Below, piece after piece: positions 48,101 to 59,759 of a stretch of DNA of 64,000 bases. The stretch covers positions 17,849,060 to 17,913,059 of the forward strand of contig OX442314.1 in the NCBI GenBank assembly GCA_949358305.1, given 5' to 3'. Position 1 is the first letter of the stretch, and every line of letters begins with the position of its first letter. The position numbers and the translations under genes were made by a program. The notes beneath the pieces are model-generated. The model searched no databases. It was given only the letters and a program-made list of their open reading frames with translations, and had not been told where the DNA came from. Source of the stretch: Strigamia acuminata. Lineage: Eukaryota > Arthropoda > Chilopoda > Geophilomorpha > Linotaeniidae.

Positions 48101-51100
48101 AAACCGATTATTAGTATGCACTAATTACTTGAGAACCGATCAAACAGCAATTACTTCAATCACTCTATTTTTGGGAGGTCGACCTCTTTTCCTCTTGAAC
48201 ATGCTGTCCATAGTCGTTGCCAATGTCGTGTTCAATGGATCTTTGCCGGTATTAAGCTTACGCGAATAATCGTGCATTTTGTAATGATCCAATCGTCGGA
48301 AAGCCTTGTCGGATGGCATAATTATCTCGTTACAATTGTCCTAAAAGTGTTAACTGACTCGTATCACAAGCACTCCCAACCGCGCTCATCTGTATTTGTA
48401 TTTGTATACATACCCATCCGCAATGATAATGTTTTTCTTTATTCTGATAGGGGCAGTCACTGGGGCAAGACGAGGGCTGTCCGACTTCTTGAGTTGTATA
48501 AAAGGCTTCGGTCACTTGATCCTGTTGCTCGTGGGTTCTTGCGTGTTCCCTTACTCCATCTTTAGACCTGAACATCATCGTACAACTCTCAGTTGTACAA
48601 TGGTAGTGATCCTTGTACAAAAAATCGCAATTTGGTTTGCAAGGATCATTAGCTGTGTACCTACGAATGATTACTAATCAAATTAAATATTTCGAGCAAA
48701 ACTTTCCCTCCTTATACCTTATGAGATATTTTTTCCACGAATCATCTGGCTTTGGTTTGAGTAAATCATTTGTGAGATGATCAATGGCAGCAAGATGTTC
48801 GGCTCCCAACTGACCCGAGGCCAGTAACTGTTCAGCTTTGCTACCTGGCAGAAGCACGGGCAGAGACAATTGCGAATTGAGATTAACACCTGACAGGAAA
48901 ACATTCAGTTTTACAATAACAGATAATAACAAACTTAGTGCGTAAACGGACACCAAGAAACTACAATCGTGGGCAGGCGACTTGTGTTAGTTAGCACTAT
49001 GAAAATCCCTCACCTGTAAGCAAACTAGCAAGCCGGGAGAGCGCCTGGGGATCAAGGGATTGATAATTCAAGTTGAAATGATTGCTCAAAGGGTAACTTA
49101 AAGCTGAGTTGCTATTGGTGCTTGTGTGAGTGGTTGATGTTGATGTACCTGCGGCACTCTGTAGACCACTGGCTGTGGATGCACCTGGAGCACTAATGTT
49201 GTTATTCGCACTCCCGCTGTGAACTGCGAGTACAGATCCTTGTGTGTGAATTCCACTTCCAGTCGATTCACTACTGTTACCCTATTTTTTTTTTACAAAA
49301 TAATTAATTAATTAATTTTCGCCCTATCAATCAACAATTTATTTCAATATAATACCTCTTCGCTCATTTGACTGGGCAATGCCATTGCTGGTCCATCTCC
49401 TAAAGTTTTCAACATACTCTGAGCCAATTTGTACTTTCTATATGCTAATTCATTGTCCCTACGTTCATGCTTGCGCTTATGGGAGTAAAGTTGACCACTT
49501 GAATGAAGGACGTATGTACAGCCTGAAAGAGCACAACAAATGTTTTAATTGAATTCGTTCTTAATTCTTATCGCTTTTATTTTAAGTCACTCACCTGCAC
49601 GTATACAATGGATATGGTTGCACACACGTGAATATCTGCAGTTTTCATACGAGCAATGTTCATGTTTCATAAACTTCTTGAATCCATCTTTATTCAATTG
49701 TTCATCCTTTATGTGATACGATTTGTGTTTTTCTGCGAATAAACAAAACAACAAGAAATCAATAAACAGGAAGAAATCTTACAATCAGAATCAGGAGATT
49801 CTTTTCACAATAGGCAATACGAAGGCAAAATCCACCTTTTGTTATAGTTTTAGGTATATTTTAATTAAAAAAGAGAAAATCTTATTTACCCATATCGGCT
49901 TTGTTTTTAAAGGTGAAATTACAGTTTGCTCTTCGGCAATGGAAATGGGTTGTGCGTTGTCCATAGAAGGAGCATGAAAGCATAGCACAATCTTCTGTGG
50001 CCCTAAACCTTTGAAAACCTTCCTGGATGATGGCGGAATCTTTGCGATGATAATTTGCGTGCATCTGGACATCGGACGTGCTAATGTAAACCTTATCACA
50101 TCCCTCCTAGTAAGCGAGCAAAAAAAAAACATTAGGTTGGTCAAAAAATTGGCTATTAAGCTTATACCGGTAATAAATAATATAGTTAAAAAAAAAATCC
50201 GACATTTAAAAAGCACGTGCTACATTTCCCCAACTTTTAATGAAAATTCACATAAATTTAAAAGTGGGTATAACCCTCCGCTATTAGGCTTCATCTGATA
50301 CAATATTTGATGAATAAAAGATGGCATTGTGAGCCCAGGACAACGATCCCGTCTCGAATTTCTCAAATGACTCCACTTTTGTCTTATCACTTTTATCTGA
50401 GTAAATCTCATTTCTTTCAATCCAACTTTTTCAAAGCAGATAAGAAAATTTCTTTCTTTACAGACATTTTTTCCTTTCAAAACTGAATTAATTTTGGAAA
50501 TTTTATTCAGATGCCTACAAAAAAGTCGCATTAAAATAAATTAAACCCAAAAAGGAAATAAAATTCAACTAATCCGTGAAAATATTTATTTAAATTTAAA
50601 TTTTTTCGTCTTTGAAAAAAAAGTTACCTTTAAGCAGTGATAATGTGTTTGTTTTCTGTTATGCGAGCAGTTGGGAAATCTTTCAAAACAGTCATCCATT
50701 GGACTGAATCTTAAAAATCCATGTTGCAGAGATTCGTCTCTTTTTTTATGCCATTTAAAATGCCGAATCATTTCTTCCTTTTTAACAAACACCTACATAA
50801 AAAATAAAATTACTATAATTTTTTCTAAAGTCATTTCACATTGACAAGTTGAAGTTTTACCCTTGAGTTGCAGTCCATGCAGTGAAAATGTTCCCTATAG
50901 TTGAGATCTTTGCAGTAATTACTTCCACACTCATTTGCATTCGAATATCTGCAAATCAAATTAAAACTCCCGTCAATCAATAAATTCTTTTCTTTCTTAT
51001 AATAACTCAATCCATCAAAATGTTTTTTTACCTTTTGACATATCTAGTATAATCAATTGGTCCAGATTTATTTAGGTGTTCTTTGTGGGACAGCAACGGC

Positions 51101-53597
51101 ATCACGGACGAACTACTAGACACAATCACTGAAAAAATATGCAAACCAAAATATTAAAAAATTGTTCTATATTTTTTATTTTTTAAATCTTTCAATTTAG
51201 GCCACGCACTTACATTATAATTACAAAATGTAAAATTTTATTGTCAATTAAGCAAACCCACTTCCTTACTAATTAACAGTTTGTATCAACTTGTGTAATG
51301 AATATCCACGCACATTTTCCTTTATTTTTGCCTTTCAGGAGATAACCTTGAATTCAAAACACTCACGATTACATTTTTTTCTAGAAAATTAAAACCCATG
51401 TCCTTCCAACATTTTATATTTTGTCAGCAAATAGATAATTGATTATTATTACTTTTAATATATGAAAGTAATAATATCGTAATGTGTAATTTGTTCCTCG
51501 AATTTGACGTGGAAAGAAACAGGTGGTTCACAATTGGGCGTGAATTTAGCATTTTACACCAGATGTCAGTTGACAGTTAACCTTTATCATTTTATAAATA
51601 AATTTTCCTAATTTTTCCCCCCTGAAATTAAAAAAAAAAAAAATTAAAATATTTATATAAACTGTCAAGTTTAAGTTTAAATTTAAATTTTAAAAATAAA
51701 TTTCTCACTGCAAATGTTCTTGAGGTAATAAATCAATAACTCAGAACATGTATTTAACCCTTCAACACCTTGCTTTCAATTTTTTAGCCATTTATATCTT
51801 GGGTCGTTTTAAGAAAAAAGAAAAGAAAAACAGTCCTGATAGAATACAGGTCAGCTGGTACTCTTCATCAACTTTTTTCCCCTCCATTTGTCATATGGCT
51901 GGATGCCAAAAAGATTTAAATTATACCAATACATCTTGTGTGTTTATAAATTGATAAATGCCATCTCCGCAATTTTCGTAAAAACATAAACATATTTTTG
52001 AAGAAAAAAAGTGGAATATTTATAAAAATAAAAAGTGTGTTGTACGAAGGTCATTTAAGATTTTATTTCTGCTTTTATGTCGAGACTCCCTACTACTACT
52101 ACTACTTATCAGATGAAGGAGTGGGCTGTTTACTCTCATCAACCTTGTTGAGGACACATACTTATGAGACCTTAAACACTGGTCAAACAAACATTTGCTT
52201 TCTCAATCTAAAGCAGATGGACAAGCAAGCATGTCAATGCCACTTTAATTTGCTCACTCACACTAATAAAAAGTCAAGCAAGAAACCCGTGTGAAAATGA
52301 CACTGTGGTTAGTGACCTTCTAAATCAGCCTTCTTAAAAATACAACCAAATTAACCTCCATTTCTTCTCATTACATAACAAAACTATCTAGTTTTTCGTT
52401 TATTTATTGACATCTATATAAAACACAATGCAAGTACAAACAGGTGTCGATTCATTAGAATTCTATTTTTTTTGTGTCATGGACAATTTAATTCCCTTTA
52501 TTTATTTCTCTTTTTTATTTCCCTTAATACAATTTTACATTTTCATGAAAATTGCCAACAAGTTCTATTAACCTTCTCATTGGCTATATATTTTTTGCCC
52601 ATTTATGCGCCTTTTTAGTGCGAGTGGGAGTAAGTTTTGGATACGAGTACCAGCTGCATTTAGGAGTGCACACAAGGCTACACCAACAACACGAAATTCC
52701 TTCTGCTTTTTTTGGTTTCAGCCCTAGCAACCAAGTTGTCGTCTTGACAGCGCAATTAGGTCCACCATAACTTGAAATCAGATCATCCTTAAGATAAGCA
52801 GGTGCTCGCCTAGAACCTGAACTAAAATGCGACAAACTTGTGGCCTAATAAATTAAAGGACGTTTTACTTTTATTAGATGCTTAAAAAAAACTTGGAAAT
52901 AAAAAGGAAAAAATTCCTTCTTCTTGACAAATCCTTGTTTTTTTTCCTTCTTCTTTCTTTTTCTTTTTTATTCAAAGGCAAAAATTCCTTTCTTTTTTTA
53001 AAAACTTAAAATTACAAAAGCACGTACGTATTAAGGCTTTATCTTATTTATAGAGCAACATAATAAACTAGATCGAGTTTATTTAGTTCCAACAAATGTT
53101 TGCTTTACCTGATGGCTGACTTTTCCTTTGGGGAAGAATATGTTGTAGTGGAGGTGCCTTTGGAATATGGGTGCTATTGGCTGCCATTGCTGCAGCTGCT
53201 GCAAACTTCGATTCTTGCATGGCGGCGAGGGTTAAAATTGTTGATGTCATATTTGGTGGCAAAATTACCTAAAAAAAATAATAAATATATAAATTACATG
53301 AATAAATAAAGCAAATTTAATCTGTTTCACATTTACCCTGGGATTTCCTATAATGCTGTTGGGTGGTAAACGACTAAACTTGGCCATGCTGTCTACCATT
53401 TTGGTGCATAGATTGTCGTAATTGCTTTCACTGCAAGCTAAATGTTGCGATCGCATTTGGTGCAAAGATTGTTGACTGGACTGTTGCGGAGAAGGTGTCC
53501 TCTTGTTATTAGAAGCTTGAATGACAGAAGCTAGAGATGTAGGTGGCATAGGGCACTTGCTTTTTGACGCGAAAGAACTCAACGAATGAGGCGACAT
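45148..53597 (-). CDS. castor: castor/CASZ1-type zinc-finger transcription factor
   Basis: Exons in transcript order: 53597-53337, 53268-53109, 51128-51032, 50948-50861, 50792-50628, 50106-49890, 49732-49595, 49522-49356, 49281-49014, 48889-48718, 48660-48414, 48340-48155, 48082-47789, 47248-46478, 46317-45148. They total 4401 nt (1466 aa plus stop) and every junction keeps phase. Twelve castor-type fingers are present; the typical core is C-x4-5-C...H(Y/F)HC...H-x3-4-H, e.g. [29 protein letters not shown]. Castor is a late temporal factor in Drosophila neuroblasts, and CASZ1 acts in heart, vessel and neural development. An AT-hook-like KRGRPPKNR lies between fingers 6 and 7. Low-complexity Ser/Thr/Asn tracts separate finger groups. 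The length is closer to the long vertebrate CASZ1 form than to fly Castor. The start ATG has a CAAACC context. Confidence 0.93.
48155..48340 (-). other. castor exon 12: finger 6 tail and AT-hook-like motif
   Basis: Encodes [20 protein letters not shown], completing the finger begun in exon 11 (HYHCGW), and ends [12 protein letters not shown] before the donor GAA/GTAATT. The GRP core within basic residues is the minimal AT-hook, suggesting minor-groove contact between two finger blocks. Confidence 0.85.
52584..52835 (-). other. unexplained ORF inside castor intron 2
   Basis: An 83-codon minus-strand frame with higher GC than the surrounding intron and a Cys/Trp/Tyr-rich centre ([20 protein letters not shown]). 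It follows a usable acceptor (TTTATTAG) in phase 0, which does not match the phase-1 end of castor exon 2, so it does not fit as a cassette between exons 2 and 3. It could be an alternative terminal exon, part of an unrelated gene, or chance. No family is recognised. Confidence 0.2.
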
Positions 53598-53614
53598 GGT
53601 TTGCAGAATTTTTC
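53598..53614 (-). other. castor 5' UTR start of coding exon 1
   Basis: An acceptor TTTTTAG ends at 53615, so 53614-53598 is UTR and at least one upstream non-coding exon should exist in 53.6-64 kb or beyond. I could not place it. Confidence 0.5.
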
Positions 53615-53619
53615 CTAAA

Positions 53620-56600
53620 AATATTTTGAAAAAAAAAAGAAGAAAAAAAAGTTAATTTTGGAGCAAAACTCGCAAATTACCAACTTTTATAAGATATTGT
53701 CAAAATTAAATTTTCCCCGCTCGCATGCGCGCAAGATTTTATATCGGTTTTGCCTCGTAAACCCACTTCCTTTCTTCATTCTTGCTCCTTTCATCAGTTA
53801 CTCCAATAAATTAAAAGCTAAGCTCAGCGCACTCGTATATTCTGATTAAAACAGCATGATTGTGGTTGGAGGGAATGGGAAAAGACACTCTAGTCACCCC
53901 CGATACGATAAATAACATCAAACTTATGAGTTAAGAGACAATCCTAATTAATTTTTAAAGCATTTTATATCGTTTTTGATATTCAAGCAGGGTTTCATGT
54001 AAATCTCGTTCATTTCATTTTATGGGTTGCGTAAACTAATTTTTTTTTTTCCCTTCAAAAAAATAAAATAAAAAAAAACTCATAAGAAAAGTTGACTTAA
54101 CATAAATTTATAAATTCAAAACACCGCTTGACTGTTGACAAATTCCAACTTCGCTTCACACCATAAATTTAAGCATTAAAATATGTGAAAGTAAAATAAA
54201 TAATAGAAAAAAAAATATTATATATTTTAAGCGCATCGTTGCACTTCACAGTTCACACAAACTGAGTTTGGAAGTGTTCTGCACATCTTATTCACATCAA
54301 TCAATAGTTAAGGCAATGAATAAAACAACATCTCTGCCAATTATCTCGAACTTAATCTTAACGATCTGAATATTCAATGCTAAATCAAATACCGAGAGAA
54401 AAGCTATTCAAAAGTTTCCATCATGCAAACATTTCTTCCTCGTCATTTAAATCAAATTCATTGACAATTGTGTGTGACAACCAATGCGTATATAACTCAT
54501 CGAAAACGTCACGCTAATCAGCTCGTATATTGTACACATGTCACTACTGTTTTTCCTTGACAAATCGTTACGGCGAGGGCGTGGAAACACTTAAGAAAAA
54601 GATCACATTACAACCCTTTTGCGGTTCCCAGAAATTCTCAGCAGTCACAAACGTCTAAAAACGATTTTTTTTCGCAAGGATAGGAGTGAATTTATGTCAA
54701 GTTGAGTCGTCATAAAACGCTTGCGTTTCGAGCCTATTACAAGAAATGTGCCCTCCCTTCCCCCCCTACGATCCCCTCAAGGCAAGGCAGCAACAAGTGT
54801 CGCGCCACTCGAGAAATTTTGGGCAGAATATCCAATTTCTCAGACAAAAGACCGCATGTCGAGTCAAGTAATTTATCGTGAATAATAAAAATACTCCATA
54901 TGCGCAGATGGTCAAAAATAATGTAATAAAAAAAAATACACCAAAAAAGAAAAAAATATCCATAAATAAACCTAACAGAGGCAAAAAAAGGAGCGAGGCA
55001 AAGAAGAAATTCCTGTCGTTCTGGGAGGAAAAGAAAAAGAAGAAAAAATTAATTTTTCCTCACGTGGCTTTAATACTAGTGTGATAAATAAGATTTGATG
55101 TTGCAACATAAAAACACAAACGTTAAATTTAAAACGTTTCTATCAAAAATAACCTTTGAAAGTAAAAAGAAGTGTTTAAAATAATTTGTCTAGGTTTGAA
55201 AATCAAAATATATGCTGCGATTGCGTTGCGAGTAACTCTTGATTTGTCGGGCTCGTGATTTGTGTCGTCTAGAAGGACAAGAGTGGCTTTTACGCTAAGA
55301 TCGGAATTTGCCCGCGATTTAACTTTGAACGGATGCCAACATTTTGGTAGCCATTTTAACATTTTCAAATCACCCAGAGGATTCAGTGGAATGGAAAATG
55401 CAGCTGTTGACTACAATTGCCATCTGTCCTGTTGTCATAATTGAATGTTTCATTCAAATAATGTAATGAAATCATTAACCAATCATCAAAACCATCTGCA
55501 CTCATATACGCATTCATTTCCATAAACTACACATGTGAATTAAACTTTTATTCCCGACAAAATATCCATTTCGCCGCGTCTTTTCGTCTACATTGAAAAG
55601 CGAAACGATCTGCTCATTTTTATACATTTATTTTTGTCGAAATGCTTAGTAGAAAGCAAAAATAGGTCAGCGAGCTTTTGTTTCCTCCCATTCTGATGAT
55701 TTTTCCCCTTCTGGTTTCATGAATGAATTAAGTATGCGAATTGCAAACCCCTTATTTAAAAATAGTTTCCCTTCATCACTTTTTCACCTTCTTGTTAAAC
55801 AAGAACGGTAAATTTCCTCTTTCGCTCGTCGGAGATTTGAAAACATGTTGAAATAAGCTGTTTAGAAACTGTAATGGCTAGAAATTCTATGGGAACTAAC
55901 AGTGCTAATGAACTTCCTGCTTTACACTTGGAAATTAAAAGATGAGTAAGCGTTTATAATAACTAAGTACTATCGCAGAAAATGAATGGTCCTGTGCGAC
56001 CAATAAATATCAACTGCTACAAATTTAATTTATATATCCGAAATCCAAAATATTTTATCAAACATGGACTAGTAATGCCAACATTTGATGCAATCTTCGT
56101 TTCAAACTTGACAGGGATAGTAATAAAAAAAACCGAATGAGCGATCAGATAAAAAAAAAAAGAAGGAAAAAAAAAACTAATTTAAATATTAGCCAAGCCA
56201 TCTGCCTCCAGTGCTAATTTTAATTTTTTTTTCTGTTTCTTTTTTAAAATTAAATTCGCATTGACAAGTGTTTTATTCACACGGAGAATATAATTACGTA
56301 ATCGATTAACATTCTAAAAAAGAACATTATTTTGATTTCGAGTTTTGCTCAAGTTGTCATAACTTAAAAAATGAAACGGTAAGAATAATAATAAGATTTA
56401 AAAAATGCCCTTGATCGAAATTATTTTAATCAGCTTAGGTGTGGCGAATGAAAAATTTCTTTGCCTTCAAGCTAAAGAGAGAGAGAAATCAAAATAATAA
56501 TTTTAAAAAAATGTTAGGAGTCAAGTCAGAAACACATGTTAAACTAAAAGAGTAGAATTTTCACAATTATTCCGATTTAGTTGTGTAAAAATAAGGTAAA

Positions 56601-59540
56601 GAAAAGGTGGCTGTTATAAACCTGAATTCAGAAGTTGCAACATGTGTTTGGCATTAGATGCTTTTAAAGCCATAAAAAATAAATAAAAAAAATAAAAATA
56701 AAAAAAGATAAAAATTAACATTTTAGGTTTCACGACGAGAACGACGAATAAACAGCACGATATTCAGCAACCAGTTGCGTTTACAAAATAAAAAATAAAA
56801 AAAAACAAAAAATAAAAAAATAAACTCTTTCGTGCCATACTATCAGCAACGAGCTCATTGTTTTCATCAATAACGATGGCCACTAATCAGACAAAAACTG
56901 TTATACAATTTTTTTAAAGCCATCAAATTTCTAAATTTCTCTATTTCACACGAATGATCACCATAATTTTCATTTTTGAAGTTTTTACTACTCTCACTAA
57001 TTGTATACGTAATCAATCCTCAACGACAACACAAGTGCACGAAACTGACAATAAACGGCGCAACCATCGTGTGCAATCATATGTTTACCTTATGGATGAG
57101 AAACCTCCGAGTGAAACCTAACCCCTTACATCCATTATAGTGATAAACGAGGAAAAATTATCCTTTAATTTAAAAAGTGATAAAAATACATGACCCAAAG
57201 TTGAAGTAGTTTTTTTTTCCTTCTTTCAAAAAAAAAGAATATATATATATATATATAAAAACTAGATTGTGTCGAGTTAAAAAAAGAATAGGGTGTTTTC
57301 TTCCTTCCCTCTTTTGGAGATACTTGTATGGGTAAATAAGCAGGAAAAGAAGAAAAGGTGATTTTTCATTATTTCGCTTGATAAACGTCAGAAGTGACAC
57401 ACACCAGCGCATCAATTTTGACGACTAACAATGAGTAAGACTTTTGAATTAAAATGGCGTCCACTTTCGATAAAAGCAGTGGGTGTGTATAAGTGATTAA
57501 AAGCATCGTTTGGGTAAAATTTTTTCCGCTTCCTACATTTAACGGGGCAGGTGTCCGAGAATTACTCCACCCCTCCTTCCGGCCCACTTGTACATCCAAA
57601 ACAAAGGAAAGCAGGCCCTAGCATGGGACATTGATGGCTCTGTAAGTATTCATTCAAGGAAGAGTGGCAGGAAGTTATCTCTAGTCACTATGACAACAGT
57701 TCCCTGCCACCCATCTGGCGCCATTGTCCGTTGAGTATTTTTTTTTTCAAAGGTAACCATTCACTACATGCATGAGTTATACATCTTTTTTATGCTTCTC
57801 CAATTTGTATACTTTTTTGTTGTTGTTGTTGTTGTTGTTGTTGTTACTTCTGTGCGAATGTGTCAGTTGGAATGGCTCGCAATTACTGTTCGCAATTTTT
57901 CAGAGAAAATTTTCCAAATTTATTTTTTTTATTTAATTTATTTTTTTACCGAAAGGTTATTAAAATTGCCTGTCGAATCCCAACCTGTTTTAAGTTATTA
58001 TTTTAATGAGAAGCAGGATGTTGCAAAATGGTTGTCTTTTCACTCGCTTCGAGACAAAACGAGGTCCTTTTCTCCAATTTCCAGCAGAAAAAAAAATAAA
58101 AAAAATAAATAAAAAATAGATAGTGAAAGAGCAAGCAGATGGGGATGGGAGCGTTCTTTGCTTTTAAGTGGTCTCGACAACATTCTGGGAAAAATAAACC
58201 TGTAATGAATTTTAATTTATTGTAATTGCCCCTTGGGCTCTCCTGTATGAGTGGGCGGGGGTGGTGATGGCGAGCGAGCACTGAATTGGATATTCCTCGT
58301 TCAAAAAAATATATATTTGGAGGGGGGGAAAAAAATAATAGTGGGAAAAAATATAAAGTGAAAAGTTTGAGATATTTTTTCCGCCCATTTACTTGAAAAA
58401 TGTTTTGCGGGGAAGATTGACTGCACATTTAATGAGAAAATCCACCCTTGCTTTTGTTTGACACTTATTAATTTCTCCAGACGCCATTTCTTTTCTTTTT
58501 CCTCTCTTCTGTTTAAATTACAATTAAGAAATTAACTTTTAAAAACGTACATACACACACTTTCAAATTTAAAATAAAAAAAGTAATAATCAAACCTCAT
58601 GTTTTAATTTCACAAAGGAATTTAAATATCAAATAATATTAGATGCTTGCATTGAAAACATTTTTTTTTTAAATATTCAAATAAAAAAATATATGTACCA
58701 GTATGTTAATTTCCAAAGCAATTTTGCTCTTTTGGAAAAGTGCCATCAACCTAAAGAACCAATGGCAAAATAAATAATTAAAAAAAAAAGAAGAAAAACC
58801 AACTTCGCTTACCCCTCCCTGCAGACACACAATTTATCTGCGGTCTTCCCAAACTGGCTTCCCATCTTCTCTTTAACCAATAAAAGCTCGATCCGACCTT
58901 TCTAATAGTACTCCCAATCGCATTTTTTTCTTCTTCCATTTTTTTTTTACTTGTTTCTCATAATCCCCATTAAACTATCAATTTTTTTCAACTAAAAAAC
59001 ATTTTCTCTACCCGAATTCTCCCTCAGTGCATAAAAAATTGCTTATTGCATTTACTTTTTTTCTCCTCGATGCCTTCAGGGGAAAGAAATAATCTTTTCC
59101 ACTATGTAATCTATTTATCATCCTCCAGTAATTTCAGCGAATTTTCAGCAATATTTGTCTCGTTCTTTGCTAAAGGGGGAAAATGATTTAAAAACTACAC
59201 GTTTTAGGGGAGAAAGTGACTATATGGTTTGAAAAATTTCGTGCTAAGTTTCAACCGGATCTAAACGAGCCAAAATAACAGGCATTTCTTGGCTTTTTTT
59301 GTAATTTTTTTTTCAAAAAAAAAAAAAAAAAAAAATTGGTATTTTATTATTATTTAAAAATTCCACCAGCCGAAAAATCCAGTCAATCATTTTTTTTGTA
59401 AACGTTAGTGTCCTTGGATGTTAAAGCTTAACTTTTTTTTTAAACTAGTCAAACGATATTACGATCTAGTGGAAAAATAGACGTCTAAACCTATCAAACT
59501 CATCCCTAGTTCTAATTTCTTTGCTCTTTAGCCAAGTGTT
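53620..59540. other. castor upstream sequence, no gene seen
   Basis: AT-rich with many homopolymer runs. Microsatellites: TA at 57239-57257, TTG at 57818-57845, A at 59315-59335. A degenerate CTCF-like sequence lies at about 57706-57725. Short open frames are all low-complexity. Confidence 0.45.
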
Positions 59541-59543
59541 TAT

Positions 59544-59756
59544 TTATGGAGAACACCTTAAATCACAGTCAACCTGTTTACAACGCAACTCTTTAGTGGT
59601 ACCGGTATTTAAAAAGTTATTCCAAACAAAGAACTCGAGTCGATCCTTGCTAAATTCATCGTTTAAATCACCACACTGACACGTGATCCCAAACTCAAAC
59701 CCTAAGACGATTACAAACGCGAGAAACAAAATACCACTTTTCCTGTCATTTGTCAT
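59544..59756 (-). CDS. candidate small secreted cysteine-containing peptide
   Basis: A 70-codon frame starts MTNDRKSG and continues with a hydrophobic segment (residues 9-24, ILFLAFVIVLGFEFGI), like a signal peptide. The predicted mature part is acidic and has five Cys at 26, 28, 59, 64 and 68, the last three as C-x4-C-x3-C. An AATAAA on the minus strand overlaps the stop codon, so a real transcript would have to be polyadenylated close by. The function is unknown and no family is recognised. A chance ORF is possible; an odd cysteine number argues for caution. Confidence 0.3.
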   Translation of the reverse strand: MTNDRKSGILFLAFVIVLGFEFGITCQCGDLNDEFSKDRLEFFVWNNFLNTGTTKELRCKQVDCDLRCSP

Positions 59757-59759
59757 TTT

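Noticed and set aside
57706-57725. Further CTCF-like site
   Set aside because: Only about 10 of 14 core positions match, and the conserved GGC is changed.
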